64,000 nt of DNA, from positions 26,324,807-26,388,806 of the forward strand of contig OX123190.2 in NCBI GenBank assembly GCA_944739405.2, in the 5' to 3' direction. The DNA comes from Euclidia mi. Taxonomy: Eukaryota; Arthropoda; Insecta; Lepidoptera; Erebidae. The notes under the pieces are model-generated. The model worked only from the letters and a program-made list of their open reading frames with translations. It ran no database searches and had not been told where the DNA came from. The position numbers were made by a program, and so were the translations under genes. Of the stretch, positions 10,190 through 21,771 are shown in pieces (position 1 is the stretch's first letter; the number at the start of each line of letters is the position of its first letter).

Positions 10190-10909
10190 TGTAACGTATG
10201 TCCGGTAACTACCGCGTCTGCGTCATAATACCGTCCAAACGCTCGGCCAATCAGAGAAGGCCATCGTCCGCGCTCGCGAAGCCTGACCAAATATGGTCAC
10301 GTAGCGACTCCAACTCTGATGGAAGGGCCGGTATAAAAAGGGGCCAACAGAGAGGCCGGCACCGCTACTCATACGTCGCTTCTACTACATACCTACGATT
10401 ACGTACTGACCCTACGTCAAACGTGTATCCAGGTTCCAGCTGTGGGTGAGTTACTACATTTACTGCACTAGCGTACTGCCCATCTCTCTACCTGCTAGCT
10501 GAGGCCGGCTGACGCCACCTGCCTGACTCTATTGGTTGTGGCTTTCCTAATGCTGCTTCCCTTCAGGTTCCAGGTCTACCTTAAGCTCCGGGCTACGCTA
10601 CCTAGACCGCTACACTTCCCTGCATGGCCTTCGGCGTCACCTCTGCCGAAGAGTCTGGCCCTGCCCTGCTCATCGCACACACCCCGCTGACGCCTGCCAG
10701 CTGAAGCCAACGTCAGCGTGGATCTGCACCGCTACGCGCAGCCTTCGAGCAGCCTGCCCTGCACACTACCGGAGGGAACAGCGTGGGAGATTGCAGCCCT
10801 TAGTGTTCAGGCCAGTATCGTGTTGTTGGTCGGTCATACTCCTGCAAGGGAAGTGAGACAATACTCGGCAAATAAACGCATAGAACCTTTACTACGTTTC
10901 AATACCAGA
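10190..10909 (+). repeat. 3' LTR of gypsy element A
   Basis: It pairs with 2529-3255, including the AATAAA at about 10870 and the TATAAAAAGG at 10332. The match stops after AATACCAGA, about ten bases short of the 5' LTR end, and no target duplication was found, so the right tip has been deleted or rearranged. Confidence 0.85.
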
Positions 10910-11346
10910 TCAGTCATTGGGCATATCTGACCCGCTTTGTGAACAGTGCGGACATTAACCAAAATAGTGGCGGACATTAAACAAAGGGGAATAATATTAC
11001 CTTTCATTGCATATAATTTTTTGATTTAAAATCGTCGGAGAACAATGTACAGCATCCTTTAAAAAAGAAAACAAACGCTTTCAAAGGTTTTTATTTCATC
11101 TTATAAAGGCATAAAAATAATATCGAAATGAGCTAAGGTTTAGAGATATGTTATACGCTGTTTCTTTCGCACATTGAACTGCCCCCATATCGCTAGCATT
11201 GTTTATTATCTGTCTTGGGCCATACACTAGGGAGCAACATACGCACCCGCTGCCTTTTTAAATGATCTTATGATTGCTTTGGATCAAATTGAATAAAAAA
11301 TATTTTAATGAATTAGCATTTTATTTTTCTTACCTATATCAATTAA
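10910..11346. other. AT-rich stretch, nothing recognised
   Basis: No open frame, hairpin or repeat stood out. It may be flanking genomic DNA of the gypsy insertion. Confidence 0.4.
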
Positions 11347-11854
11347 TTAGCGGACGTCCGCGGCCTCGTCGTCCTCATTCAGTGATCCCGTGGGAATATC
11401 GGGATAAAAAGTAGGTTATACCCTTTCTCATGAATGTGGCTATCACAAAAAAAATATTTTTTCAAATCGGATCAGTAGTTCCAGAGATAAAGAGTATGGA
11501 TGTATACATAGAAAACACTTGAATTTTTTGAGATTCCCGTAGCTCACATTAATGTGACTAATGCCACAGAAAATGAGAGCCATAAATGAATACACTCTGC
11601 TATATTTAGTTTGTGTCCGCCATGGGTATGGTTTCCATACTAAGGTGCCCATTTACCTTTGTGCCGTACAAACTTCTGCCCTCCCTACAATCCCTGCCAG
11701 TTTATTTTTTGCAACTTATAGTAGCCTATGTCCGTCTCCATTGTCCAATATATTTCTATATTAAATTTCAACAAAATCGGTTCAGCCGTTTTAGCGTGAA
11801 AACGGAACATACATACATACATACGCACTTTCGAATTTATAATATTAGTAGGGA
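11347..11854 (-). mobile_element. Non-autonomous Helitron
   Basis: On the minus strand it opens TCCCTACTAATATTATAAAT at 11854, preceded by A, and closes GCGGACGTCCGCTAA at 11347, followed by T. The close forms a short GC-rich hairpin, as Helitron 3' ends do. The body has the usual ACGGCTGAACCGATTTTGTTG near the start and an (ACAT)n run. The tip TTAGTAGGGA is doubled at 11845-11864. Confidence 0.7.
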
Positions 11855-11864
11855 TTAGTAGGGA

Positions 11865-12772
11865 TGTGTTACAGCGACAGCCTAATAGAGACACCGACGG
11901 ACGGCTACGGGTTCGTATCCACGGCGCGCACCTATGTCTTTTCGAAGTTATATACGTATTATATTGTTAATTATAGCTTGATAAACGATGAGGGAAAATA
12001 TCATAGGGAACCTGCATGTTTGAGAGTTCTTGAGAAACATGGGCAGTCATTAAGACAAGATGGGGAACTATGGCCTTAACCTTCACATAGTGAGAATGAG
12101 CCCACGCAATGCAAAGATGGCACTGTTTATATACAGGGCAGATGAAGATGCTCTGCTATTCGTACCAAGTCACATTTAAGATAGAATAAATAAACGCCGT
12201 CATGGTCAATCTGTTGAAAATCAACCATTGAAACCACAGAAAATCAGCTTGCGAGATCCCCACATCCAATACGTACTAACAAACAAGGCAAGTTAATTAA
12301 AAGCGTGAAAAGAGTTATAACATCGCACAATGTCAGACAAGAAACCAAACGGATCGTGCAATAAGCGTAAGCTATAAAAAATCTAGAACATTAACTACTG
12401 GTTCGGGAATAAAACCTCTGTACAAGCAGACATCAGGCTACAAGCAATCGCAAACAATAAAAATACACATAGCTACATGTTCGACGGTATTAGGACCTCA
12501 GTACACTGGTATGTGCATAATGGTTTATTGTATTATACCTGGTAGCTAGTTTACTCTTTACAATATACACTGTATAGAATTGCGACTGTATGTGTAATTG
12601 TGTATAATATACTAAGACTACAGAACAAAAGGCAGACAGAGCGCGCGGAACACTTGCGTGAGGCCACTAAAGCAAATACAAAATTGAAAAGCGAATACAA
12701 ACTCGGCTCAGTGCGCTGCGAAGCATCGCACACTTCACACGCCACGTTCAATCAAGCTTTTAAATTCATAAA
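11865..12772. other. Unassigned stretch
   Basis: Short open frames only. Nothing matches a family I know. Confidence 0.3.
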
Positions 12773-12880
12773 ATGCCGTCTTGCGTTTTTAAACATTGTA
12801 AAAGTTGTTTCCAAAAGCAAAAACGGGAAGATGGTAATATATTTTTACAGATAACTATGGATTATTTGACTGTTTTATAA
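12773..12880 (+). CDS. THAP-like zinc-finger N-terminus, fragment
   Basis: An ATG frame of 35 codons opens MPSCVFKHCK, the start of THAP domains, whose first zinc ligands are two cysteines a few residues apart just after the initiator (here residues 4 and 9). Lysines and a DGNIF stretch follow. THAP domains need about 80 residues and end in C..H ligands that are not seen downstream, so this is one exon or a relic. A GTAATA donor-like site lies at residue 21. THAP domains occur in host factors and in P-element-type transposases; I cannot choose. Confidence 0.3.
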   Translation: MPSCVFKHCKSCFQKQKREDGNIFLQITMDYLTVL

Positions 12881-14037
12881 TATTATTTCGATAAAATTCG
12901 TATTTCTGCAGAAAATATGTAAGTGTTGCCAGTTTACGTCGACGCCGTTCTCCCTGAATTAGGGAAAATGCACTTGTCAATTGATTATGTAATAATGATG
13001 GTCATGTTAATGAAAAATACATTAACGTAATGTAAAATTATATTGTAGATTATCTTTCTTCTTATAAAATATAGTAATAGAATTTCCATTAGTATATACA
13101 TTGTTTTGAGTTCGATCCCCAAACGATCCAAATATTCGTGTACACATGGCTCCTCGTCAAGCGTTATACACTTTGACCTTTGTACCGTTCTTATGGCGTA
13201 GGGAATAAGTATCAAAATCGTACTGCAACTGTTTAGCTTGACTTGGCGCCGTGTGTACATTAAGTACAGAAACAGAAATCATTGATTGCAGCCATTATTA
13301 ATTTTTAATTGCAATTTTTTTTTTGTTTTGATTTATGAATCATAATATTAATTAATATTTAGGACGCAAGCCTATTGCAATTAACCAAACATTTCCAGAT
13401 ACTATAATGAGAATATATCATATATATATATCTATAGATAATATCTAAACAAAAAATAAACAAGATATTCGCCGATCTAAGATCTGAACCCCATGATTGG
13501 TATTCGTAAATATATGTAGTTGGTATTATATAAGTATTTCTTCTGGATCGAGGGTATTAATCACAAAACATAATCTATTTATTTCTCAATTTACGAATAA
13601 AATTAGTTAAAACTTTACTCGGTACCTACATTTAAGAAATGTATTTATAAAAGCATACATTAATGGTTTCTTTTATTTTAATAATTTTCATAACAGCATT
13701 ACATATTAAAAGCATTAATTAAATCCATGGTAAATTCCTCAAAACCGCAAACGAATATAAAATATGTAATATTTTTATATCCGTTTGCAAAAACTATATA
13801 CAAGGTAGTGGGAGATTATTCATAATCTGGCAACTTTACACACACATAGGCGCGCGTGTCCGAACAGTGCCAGTCGCCAAATGTCACGCACACATAGCTG
13901 TCAACGTGCCTCACTTAGTCGGACGAATACGCTCCATCTGAGTCTTAAATCTGTGATAATATAGAACTCTTTTCCCGGTGAAACATGTTGCAAAATTTAA
14001 GACTTGATACCAATTAAATTGCCGATAAAACATCCTA
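12881..14037. other. AT-rich stretch with one inverted repeat
   Basis: An imperfect inverted repeat (GCAAACGAATATAAAATA at 13747 against its near-complement ending 13788) is the only structure noted. A minus-strand frame at 12985-13260 has no recognisable features and is not called. Confidence 0.35.
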
Positions 14038-15332
14038 TCCTACTAATATTATAAATGTGAAAGTTTGTGAAGATGGATGGATGGATGGATGTTTGTTACT
14101 CTTTCACGCAAAAACTACTGAACGGATTTGGATGAAACTTTACAGTAATATAGTATATACATCCGAATAACACATAGGCTGCAATTTATAAAAAAATGTA
14201 TAATGTTGCCATACTATAAGGAAAAGTATCAACTAAGTCGGCGAAAATCCTGTATTATCTTTATTTGTTTGCTTGGGTCAAATTTAGTAATTGGAATTTT
14301 ACCCCCTTCCTGATGATTGATCTGATATTTGGTATACACTCATATTGTCATCGAGATTAAAAGATAATATTTAATTGATTGTAAATCCAAGATGGCCACC
14401 GATACAAAATGGCGAATCACATATTACTTCACAACAACCTCAATATGGGTATCAAATGAAAGGGTTTGATTGGTAGAATGGAGCTCACTATGAAAAATCT
14501 AAGATGGCCGCTGACACAAAATGGCGTCTTATTTATTTTCCACAAATACCTCGATATGGGTATCAAATGAAAGGGCTTGATTCGTAGAATAGAGCTCACT
14601 ATGAAAAATCCAAGATGGCTGTCGCAGCAAACTGGCTGATTACATATTTTGAATATTTTCCACAAATAACTCAATATGGGTAACAAATGAAAGGGTTTGA
14701 TTGGTAGAATGCAGCTCACTATGAAAAATCCAAGATGGCTGTCGCCGCAAAATGGCGTATTACATATTTTCCACAAATAACTCAATATGGGTATTGAATG
14801 AAAGGGCTTGATTGGTAGAATAGGGCTCACTATGAAAAATCCAAGATGGCTGTCACCATAAAATGGCGGATGACATATTTTCCACAAATACCCCAATATG
14901 GGTATCAAATGAAAGGGCTTGATTGGCAGAATAGAGCTTACGATATAATTGACCTAAGCGCAGTATTATTAAAAGTGCGAGAGTATGAGTTGGTGCGCTG
15001 AAGCGCAGTGGGGAGGAGGGGCGGTCTGATTTTGTACTTTCTGGTAATGCTTTCAGTTTTTATTTTTGCTGCAATTCTATTCAGTAGGTATATAAGCTCT
15101 TCAATAACTTTAATAATATACACTACATACTAATCTTTACCTGAAGTTTGACGACTATAAAAACAAAAGTAATTTTAAGTACTTATTATCTGTTTATAAT
15201 ATATGTATGCTACACGGCTAATGTGCAGATCCATTTGTAATGAAATTTGATATGGATAGTCTGAAACCTGGGGAAGTACAAGGCTACTCTTTATTAAAAT
15301 TTCATGCGGGCGAAGCCGCGGGCGAAAGCTAG
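14038..15332 (+). mobile_element. Non-autonomous Helitron with internal tandem repeats
   Basis: It begins TCCTACTAATATTATAAATG after an A and ends GGGCGAAGCCGCGGGCGAAAGCTAG before a T (the GC hairpin plus CTAG end). The first 150 bases carry the standard text with a GGAT microsatellite (14072-14091) and AAAAACTACTGAACGGATTT. There is no Rep/helicase gene. Five tandem units occupy the middle. Both ends and the A|T target are intact, so it is a complete insertion. Confidence 0.9.
14430..14940 (+). repeat. Five tandem units of 111-120 bp inside the Helitron
   Basis: The phrase CAATATGGGTATCAAATGAA (with small changes) falls at 14441, 14552, 14672, 14783 and 14894, giving spacings of 111, 120, 111 and 111. 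Each unit also has CTCACTATGAAAAATC and AAGATGGC..AAATGGCG. Because 111 is divisible by three, a 159-codon minus-strand frame stays open across the array; it is a by-product. Confidence 0.9.
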
Positions 15333-15514
15333 TAATTATATAGATTTATGTTTCAATTTTTGTAACTATTCAAAGGCTCATTACATGACGAAGGGATATG
15401 TTCCAATCTGGATTTCTTTCAAGTACGTCATGAAATAAGTGCTTCAATCAGCAGGTTGATATTTACACAATGCAATTAAAATCATAAGCGCATGAACACC
15501 TATGATTTATATAT

Positions 15515-15640
15515 CATTCATTCATCATTCATCATCAGCCTTTAACAGTCCACTGCTGGACTTGGCCTCTCCTTAGAAAGGAGGAATTGGCCTACTATAC
15601 CACGCTGGCCAAACGGGTTGGTATAGGGTTTGTATCAAGT
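15515..15640 (+). repeat. Dispersed lepidopteran-type repeat
   Basis: CATCATCAGCC, then GTCCACTGCTGGACTTGGCC and a CTCTCCTTAG stretch match wording common at the ends of lepidopteran retroposons. No coding sequence remains. The parent family is uncertain. Confidence 0.5.
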
Positions 15641-15680
15641 TTTCCTTCTCTTACAGTGCTGGTCTATGCATAATATGCTC

Positions 15681-15775
15681 CCTCTGTCTGCTCTTACGAC
15701 ACCCATGGAATGATATGGAGTGGTGACAATCCGTATTCTTAATCCGTCACCACACGGATATCTATGCAGTCCAAA
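15681..15775 (-). repeat. Retroposon fragment shared with 45.8 kb
   Basis: GCTCTTACGACACCCATGG is the near-complement of the CCGTGGGTGTCGTAAGAGGC at about 45853-45872. Both flank short inter-element DNA, so it is a dispersed repeat in opposite orientation. Confidence 0.55.
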
Positions 15776-15789
15776 TTCTGTTTTAATAG

Positions 15790-16971
15790 AAATGTAGCAA
15801 AAAGCCATTAAAATCCATTTCTACTCACAAAAATACTTGAATAACATTTAAAAAAAATACCAATTTGTGTAATGAAAAATCTCTGATGTGATAACGATTA
15901 CAAATTTTTCAGATATAACAAAACATTTTTAGAATGCTTAAAGCCACACGCAAATACAAAATAACAGTAATTCAAAACAAAAAAAATTGTAGAAACCACA
16001 TCAAACGTTTCCGTCTTCAAATTAGTGCGGTCCCTTATGCATCCAATTATGCGATGTGTGGTTCGATCGCATGAGGTAAGCAATTATTACTTGAAGGCTC
16101 ACATTTTTACATTCATGATTTGTTCTTATATTTCTGTTTTTTATTCCCGTTTCTTTAATTTTTATTAATGCCTGCACTAGCAGCAATTTCTTTATTGCGA
16201 AGGAATTTTAATGCCTTTACTAGAAACAACTCCGGTATTGTGAAGAAAACATTGTTACAAGAGACGCAGTAAGACACACAACGGGGTGTTACATCGAACA
16301 ACATTATTCATGAATCAAACTCTAGAAATAGTATTTGTTAATGAGCCCAAACACAAACGAAATACTTAATTATATAAATGGCAGTACCAATAACCAACAA
16401 CCTAAACATAAATGATTATTAGATATATTCTCAACTACCATACATTTTAAACCTCATGTGCAAATACATTGCTTATCATTTCATCTGTTCCCAGATTAAA
16501 TAAAATCAAGTTGCAACAAAGTCATACAAAACTTTTTGTCTCACACTTTAGGTGTGACGCTGGCCAGACCGGGAAGAAAAAGTTCGGTATAATTTGCTGG
16601 ATTCATTTCATTCGTTTTCAAAAATTATGTCACTTATGTCACTAATTTGATAAGATGCAATTTACTATTAGTATTCCCTTTTTCACTAATTTGTTACGGA
16701 CAGGTGAAACTGATCAATAACGCACTGACGGTGTGAATAGAATAATTCGACTATTATGTCCCTTTTTAACAAAGGGCTAAACACTACTGCTTAAATACTA
16801 AACTACTATTCTATTCCCGTTTTCGCATTTTATTTCGCTACTACTATGGTCGGTATGTGTAGGCTTCGTACACGGCGCATATAACTTGCGGGGAGTACGC
16901 CTCACCATGACTGCGACAATTTGTCACGCGCGCACCAAGCGTTGCCAACTTTACTGTAGTGACGGCACTGT
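15790..16971. other. AT-rich stretch, nothing recognised
   Basis: No gene-like frame. It ends at the target duplication of gypsy element B. Confidence 0.4.
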
Positions 16972-16976
16972 CTCAC

Positions 16977-17102
16977 TGTTCTATCTACGAATAATAAAAC
17001 CACCACTGCGTTTGGATGCTAGTATATTACTGAAATTTGAAATAAAGTACAGAACATAGAACATAGATATTTGTACGGAAACTGATATTTACATATGTAA
17101 CA
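16977..17102 (-). repeat. 3' LTR of gypsy element B
   Basis: The 126-bp segment reads TGTTACATATG to TAGATAGAACA on the minus strand. It matches the split LTR at 19192-19203 plus 22247-22368. A purine tract TGGAGGAG lies just upstream of it (17103-17110), as needed for plus-strand priming. Confidence 0.85.
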
Positions 17103-17174
17103 CTCCTCCAACACTATTTACAAAAAACCTTGTTTATATCTACTACACTCACAAAGTTCTTTGAATCTATAATC

Positions 17175-17942
17175 TTAATCTAAACTAAACCTTATTATTA
17201 ATCTTACGCCTACAACTACGTGTGGCTCAGAAAGTCGCTCAGCATGATCATCGGCAATATTTTCATTAGCCTCGGCATTAGCGGGCTCATTAGCACCCAT
17301 TTCACTTTGGGCTTCAACCCACTCGTCCTCCTCCCTATTATTATTCCCTTCGCCAGTTTGCGATTCATTTTCTCGTGGCGATCGCAGCTCTGTCGTCTCT
17401 GCGACAGGCGCGGATGGGAGCGGCGAACACAAGCGCGGTCGCGCAGGCGAGGACATGGGGCTATCCATGACACTATGGCGTGCACCGCGCTACTCGGTCT
17501 AAGTAATGGTTACACCTGTATACTTTCTAATCTGGTCAATATGTCTCCTACAATTAACATTATAATCTTTAACAAATATCTCAAACATTCGATTACCTAT
17601 TACTCTCACAAACGGCGCACGCGGCGGCGCAGCCCGCGTGCCAGCGCATACTATACACGAGCCCGGTACACCGACGGTATTACCACACGATGGCCTCGAA
17701 AAATGCACCCATCTTCTAACTCTAAATCCGTTTTGCAATTGAAATATGAGCGAACCAGGTTACAATTTATTTTTCGAGGGTAGCCCTTTTGCATACCTAT
17801 ATTTAATACCATTTTGCAGGGTGACATCCTTTTTAGTTTCTGTTTTAATATCGGTAAAAGTAAGCGGAGCGACATTAGCATCTAAAAATTTCAGAAAAGA
17901 TAAATCCTCGCCACCCTCCGCTGTACAGTTAGATTCAGGCAA
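17175..17942 (-). pseudogene. Pol tail of gypsy element B
   Basis: 17942-17760 reads PESNCTAEGGEDLSFLKFLD, the spacer after RNase H in this family (the preceding ADYLSRSPL is also readable upstream). 17738-17499 ends VKDYNVNCRRHIDQIRKY, resembling an integrase C-terminal domain. 17468-17175 is an acidic, Pro/Ser-rich tail. The integrase zinc finger and DDE core are missing, so a deletion joins the spacer to the C-terminal part. Confidence 0.65.
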
Positions 17943-18012
17943 CGGCGAACGCGATAAATAATCTGCCGTGTCGTTATTTTCACTCTTTATGTACTATACG
18001 CAATAATTATAA

Positions 18013-18333
18013 TCAGACAAGATTATTGCATAACGTTGAAACCTTGACGCCGCCATGACCGAAACGCCGGTTTTTTTTGCCAAAAATAGAAAGGAATGGA
18101 CGATGATCAGTCCTTAGAATAAATGGTTCCTGACGTATATATAAATATTGGTGAAAATATTTTACAGCAAAAATTATAGCCATTGCTTCTTTCTGGATTT
18201 GACTGTAATTCTGTTCACTAGCCGATAGCGATCTTGAAGCGAATGCTAACGGTCGCTCGAGATGCGGAGCCTCGCTATCGCGCTGCGCCAAGACTGCACC
18301 GAGCCCAGCCGGGCCTGCATCTACTGTCAACAC
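18013..18333 (-). pseudogene. RNase H domain of gypsy element B
   Basis: LTVDAGPAGLGAVLAQ carries the first aspartate, then PLAFASRSLSASEQNYSQIQ with the glutamate (KEAMAI) and LRTDHRPFLSIFG. The family degrades the RNA strand during reverse transcription. The frame differs from the RT part at 18424 and ends before the last catalytic aspartate. Confidence 0.85.
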
Positions 18334-18423
18334 TAACTGCGCGGTGGGGTCAAAGTGAGCAAGTACTCTTTCCGAAGAAAGCTCAGCTTTTACATTTTGA
18401 AATGCACGCTCGTGACTATCGTT

Positions 18424-18880
18424 CTATTCCAACTGCGCCCCCTTACGAAGCAATTTATGCAACGCATGTAATTTAGCGGATGCGTTCGGGATAAAATTAC
18501 GATAGTAATTAATTAAGCCTAAAAATCGCTTAACTTCTGTGACATTGATTGGCCGCGGCGCATTTATAATTGCTTCAGTCTTCTTAGGGCAAGTTCTTAA
18601 ACCATTTTTATCTATAATGTAACCTAAATACGTGACACTATCCTGAAAAAAACAACATGTTTCTTTTTGTAATTTCAAACTGGCGTCTAATAATCTATGT
18701 AACACCTCATTTAGCCTACTAAAATGCAATTGTTTCGATGGCGCAGTTACACATACGTCGTCCAACCATATACTCACACATATTTCAATCAGCAGTGACT
18801 CCATCGCTCGTTGGAAATAGCCGGTGCATTTGCCAAACCATATACGAGTCGAGTATATTTAAAAAGTCCTTTACTCGTGC
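18424..18880 (-). pseudogene. Reverse transcriptase palm/thumb of gypsy element B
   Basis: From about 18880 the minus strand reads KGLFKYTRLVYGLANAPAI, then WLDDVCVTAPSKQLH (catalytic DD) and TYLGYIIDKNGLR, VKRFLGLINYYRNFIPNAS. The N-terminal half of RT is absent: the sequence joins directly to a gag N-terminus. A frameshift lies near 18815. Confidence 0.85.
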
Positions 18881-19113
18881 TAATTGTAGTGAGCTACTAG
18901 CTCCTCGAACTTTACTTCCTCGAGTACTTTAGGATGAAGTAAGTTCCGTGCAAGGCGGTAACTATTGTCCGAAAAATGTGTCAGTAACAAGGCACTAATA
19001 TTTTCCGGTTTTACGTCGTTTAACCTAATAAACTGCAATAGCCGACCTTTAAAAATTGGCCACTCTTGTAAATCGTGATCAAAACATGCAAGATTTCCTA
19101 TAATATTCGACAT
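18880..19113 (-). pseudogene. gag N-terminus of gypsy element B
   Basis: ATG at 19113 opens MSNIIGNLACFDHDLQEW, followed by FKGRLLQFIRLNDV and LLLTHFSDNSYRLARNLL, a pattern of gypsy Gag proteins whose next part is a retropepsin-linked capsid. It runs about 78 residues, then meets RT sequence at a deletion junction. Confidence 0.7.
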
Positions 19114-19179
19114 TTTACACAAATATTATTTTCATATTTTATAGAATGCGCGCGCAATTCAAATTCGGAACGCGGGCAA

Positions 19180-19190
19180 CCTCGTCGCCA
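19180..19190 (-). promoter_or_regulatory. Primer binding site of gypsy element B
   Basis: TGGCGACGAGG on the minus strand starts one base after the LTR tip, a start shared by many gypsy elements. Confidence 0.7.
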
Positions 19191-19221
19191 ATGTTCTATC
19201 TTAGTCCAGTCACTTTAGGCA

Positions 19222-19868
19222 AAAAAATTCGGGCAAGTGCGAGTCTGACCCGCGCACCGAGGGTTCCGTACGCATTTTACCTTATTTGAGGTTGGTGCTA
19301 ATTACGATAGTCCTCTAAATCTGTATGAGCGCCCATACAACTAAGAGGACTATCTTAAATGGAGTCTACTATGTATGTATGGGAACACCCTTAAATTTTC
19401 CACTTTTTTATTTTTTCCTTTATTTGTGCTGTAAGACCCTGCTTTTGGCCAAATTTCGTGATTCTAGTTCAACGGAAACTACCATATAGGTTTTCGACCC
19501 AAAACCTATAGGGTACTTACGGTTGACCTAGAATTGTCAATGTTGGTTAAAACCAAGGTCTTACAGCACAAGTAAAGGAAAAATTCCGAAAATTAAAAAA
19601 CGTTGAAAATTAAGGTTAATTTTGGTACTTACAAGTTTTCGCAAGAATCTAATTTTGACCATATCTTTTTATCGGGTTGATCTAGGACCCTGATTTTTAT
19701 ACACTTAATAGGAACCATAGACCTCAGTATCTGGTATAAATTTCAATTCGCTAGGTCCAACCGTTCCGGAGCAAATCGGTGGTGACACACGGAGAGACAG
19801 ACAGACAGACAAGAAAGTGATCTTATAAGGGTTCCTTTTTTTACCTTGTGAGGTACGGAACCCTAAAA
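19222..19868. mobile_element. Repeat inserted in the left arm of the transposon
   Basis: The left arm is interrupted between TTAGGC and AAAAAGGGG. The insert opens GGGCAAGTGCGAGTCTGAC and CGAGGGTTCCGTACG and closes TGAGGTACGGAACCCTAAAAA, so AGGGTTCCGTA and TACGGAACCCT face each other at its ends. This is a very common lepidopteran repeat type. Its limits are known to a few bases only. Confidence 0.65.
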
Positions 19869-20605
19869 AGGGGTCAATCTCGGAATTGGAGATAATAAGC
19901 TGGAAACTCGTATACAGCTGCATTTTGGCGTTCTAAAAGTTGTCTCAAAAGTCTCATATTATCTCGTGTCTGCGTCGTAAGTTATTCGAGGTTAAAGGTC
20001 ACGAAAATCGGTTTTTTGCAATTATCTCCGTTTCTATGGTTCCAATCATTTCAACACCTATTATAAAAATTGAAGATAAAAAAAATTGCCACAACTTTTC
20101 GAGATAGAGAGCGGAGAGCACCCAGCGCTCAGGCATAGATACTGTTATACAAGGTCAACCGTGAATCTCGGTGAATAATACCTTATATAGTTACTAAATC
20201 ATTAAAATATTATCAACAATAAATAATTTGTATTATTTATTAGTTAATACATGGTATTGAATATATTATAATTATTATTTATATATACAGATTGTAAATA
20301 CAGTTTCTTTTTAAATTGTAAAGATTTTAAAATTTTAATTTTAAAATTTCAAAATTTACAGATTTTAAAGTTTAAAATGTATAATCTTATTTTTCTATTG
20401 TAGATTATAACTGGGATGACGGACCTCTATAAGACGACCTTTTTATGATGTCTATACCTGCGAATGCGGACCCGTCCATAATTCATGTGGCAGATGTTAA
20501 GTTGTTATGTGGAGACTGATTTCTTTTTCAAGGGACTACTTTCTATTGACTGAATTTTGTAGTTGGTTCTAAGTTCTCAGCAACGACGGACGTACAATTT
20601 TGATA

Positions 20606-20797
20606 ATGATGGCTGATTTGTGTTTTATTTGTGGGAAGTCTCTAGCTGAAGGTGATTCTGTGAATGTAGTGCGTGGCTTGAAAACTTTAAAAACTGCAAG
20701 TATCGAAAGAAATGATGGTCACATAGACTTTTTTAATACTTTAACCTCTAGAAGTAACGTAAGTGGTCGCACGGATTACATACGTAGTCCATTTTAA
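20606..20797 (+). CDS. Small CxxC protein in the transposon core
   Basis: ATG at 20606 gives about 63 codons: MMADLCFICGKSLAEGD, then NVVRGLKTLKTASIERNDGH. A CFIC pair followed by a RGLKTL..ASIERND pattern occurs in many uncharacterised insect proteins that I associate with mobile elements, where it is the start of a longer protein. Here it stops early, within the first of the GGATTACA palindrome motifs, so it is likely truncated. Function unknown; the pair of cysteines may be half of a zinc site. Confidence 0.4.
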   Translation: MMADLCFICGKSLAEGDSVNVVRGLKTLKTASIERNDGHIDFFNTLTSRSNVSGRTDYIRSPF

Positions 20798-20985
20798 AAT
20801 TGATAGAAAAATAATATTTCGACTAAACTTTTTATTATTTTTATAAAAATATTATCAATAGTGGTTTTTATTTAAACATTTTAGTTGCAAAACCTACTCA
20901 AAACCCCTAAATTACAAAATAATTAACCAAAACAAAAATCGTCTCTAATTAAACATAAATAAGACATTATTTACTCAAATTGAGA

Positions 20986-21360
20986 TCACAAATAATATAT
21001 GTATGAAAAACTAACTACTAAATTCGATTTTTTGCACAGGATAGACACATAATCTTCAAATGATGACATGTAAACTTGTTGCACGCGGTACACATTTTTC
21101 TGATGCTTATACTGCGGCTTCTTCACAGTCATGGAAATAAAGCACTGCGTTGCTCGATATTGAAGTAGTTGCTTAAGTTTCATGATACACAATGCCAAAA
21201 AAGTCTTATATCTTGATTGTTAGGATGTTTGGTAATAATTTTCTTCGATTCTCTTATAAGACAGTGGCTTCATCCGAGTCAAATCGATCCATTTTTTGTT
21301 TGCGCTACAAAATTCATCAATCCATGCTACTATCTGTGCAGCTCGGTGATTATCCTCCAT
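20986..21360 (-). other. Minus-strand frames of unknown nature in the transposon core
   Basis: ATG at 21360 gives 46 codons (MEDNHRAAQIVAWIDEF start), a TAA at about 21220, and a second frame opens nearby and runs to 20986 (CFISMTVKKPQYKH motif). They might be parts of one broken gene. I do not recognise the protein. Confidence 0.25.
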
Positions 21361-21501
21361 ATTTATACTAAAATATAAGTAAACTTATGTTATAACAACA
21401 AATGTTAATAAATATAGTCTAATTATAGCAATTAAGTCAATTATAGATAAAAATATACAAAATTTTATAACATTGAAGATGGAAAAAATACTTACGTAAT
21501 C

Positions 21502-21660
21502 GGTCGCACGGATTACAATTGTAATCCACGCACAGCGACCACAGGGCGCGACCTGCGCTGGCATTGCACTGAGCAAGTTGCTCAAATATTCATTTGAAAG
21601 TATCATAAATATATTATCGATTATATATAGGTGGATTACATATGTAATCCACGCGACCAC
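21502..21660. repeat. GGATTACA palindromes
   Basis: GGTCGCACGGATTACA appears at 20764-20779 and 21502-21517. The second copy continues as TTGTAATCC..GCGACC to 21540, forming a near-palindrome. A third site at 21631-21660 reads GTGGATTACATATGTAATCC and then ACGCGACC. These dyad motifs occur nowhere else noted in the window. Confidence 0.65.
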
Positions 21661-21737
21661 TCCAGGGTTAAATTATATTTACTTGAGTTATTTCTATTTA
21701 CAATCTATGTATCTATCAATCAATTTATTTACAATCT

Positions 21738-21739
21738 AT

Positions 21740-21765
<26 letters not shown>
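21738..21765. repeat. (AT)n microsatellite
   Basis: A pure TA run of about 28 bases. Confidence 0.9.

Positions 21766-21771
<6 letters not shown>

Noticed and set aside
14429..14908. A 159-codon minus-strand protein of repeated units
   Set aside because: It is the translation of the 111-bp Helitron array.
14430..14940. CRISPR-like array
   Set aside because: Units are contiguous tandem repeats without unique spacers, in a eukaryotic Helitron.
17175..17468. Envelope gene of gypsy B
   Set aside because: No signal peptide, cysteine pattern or membrane segment; it fits a pol tail.
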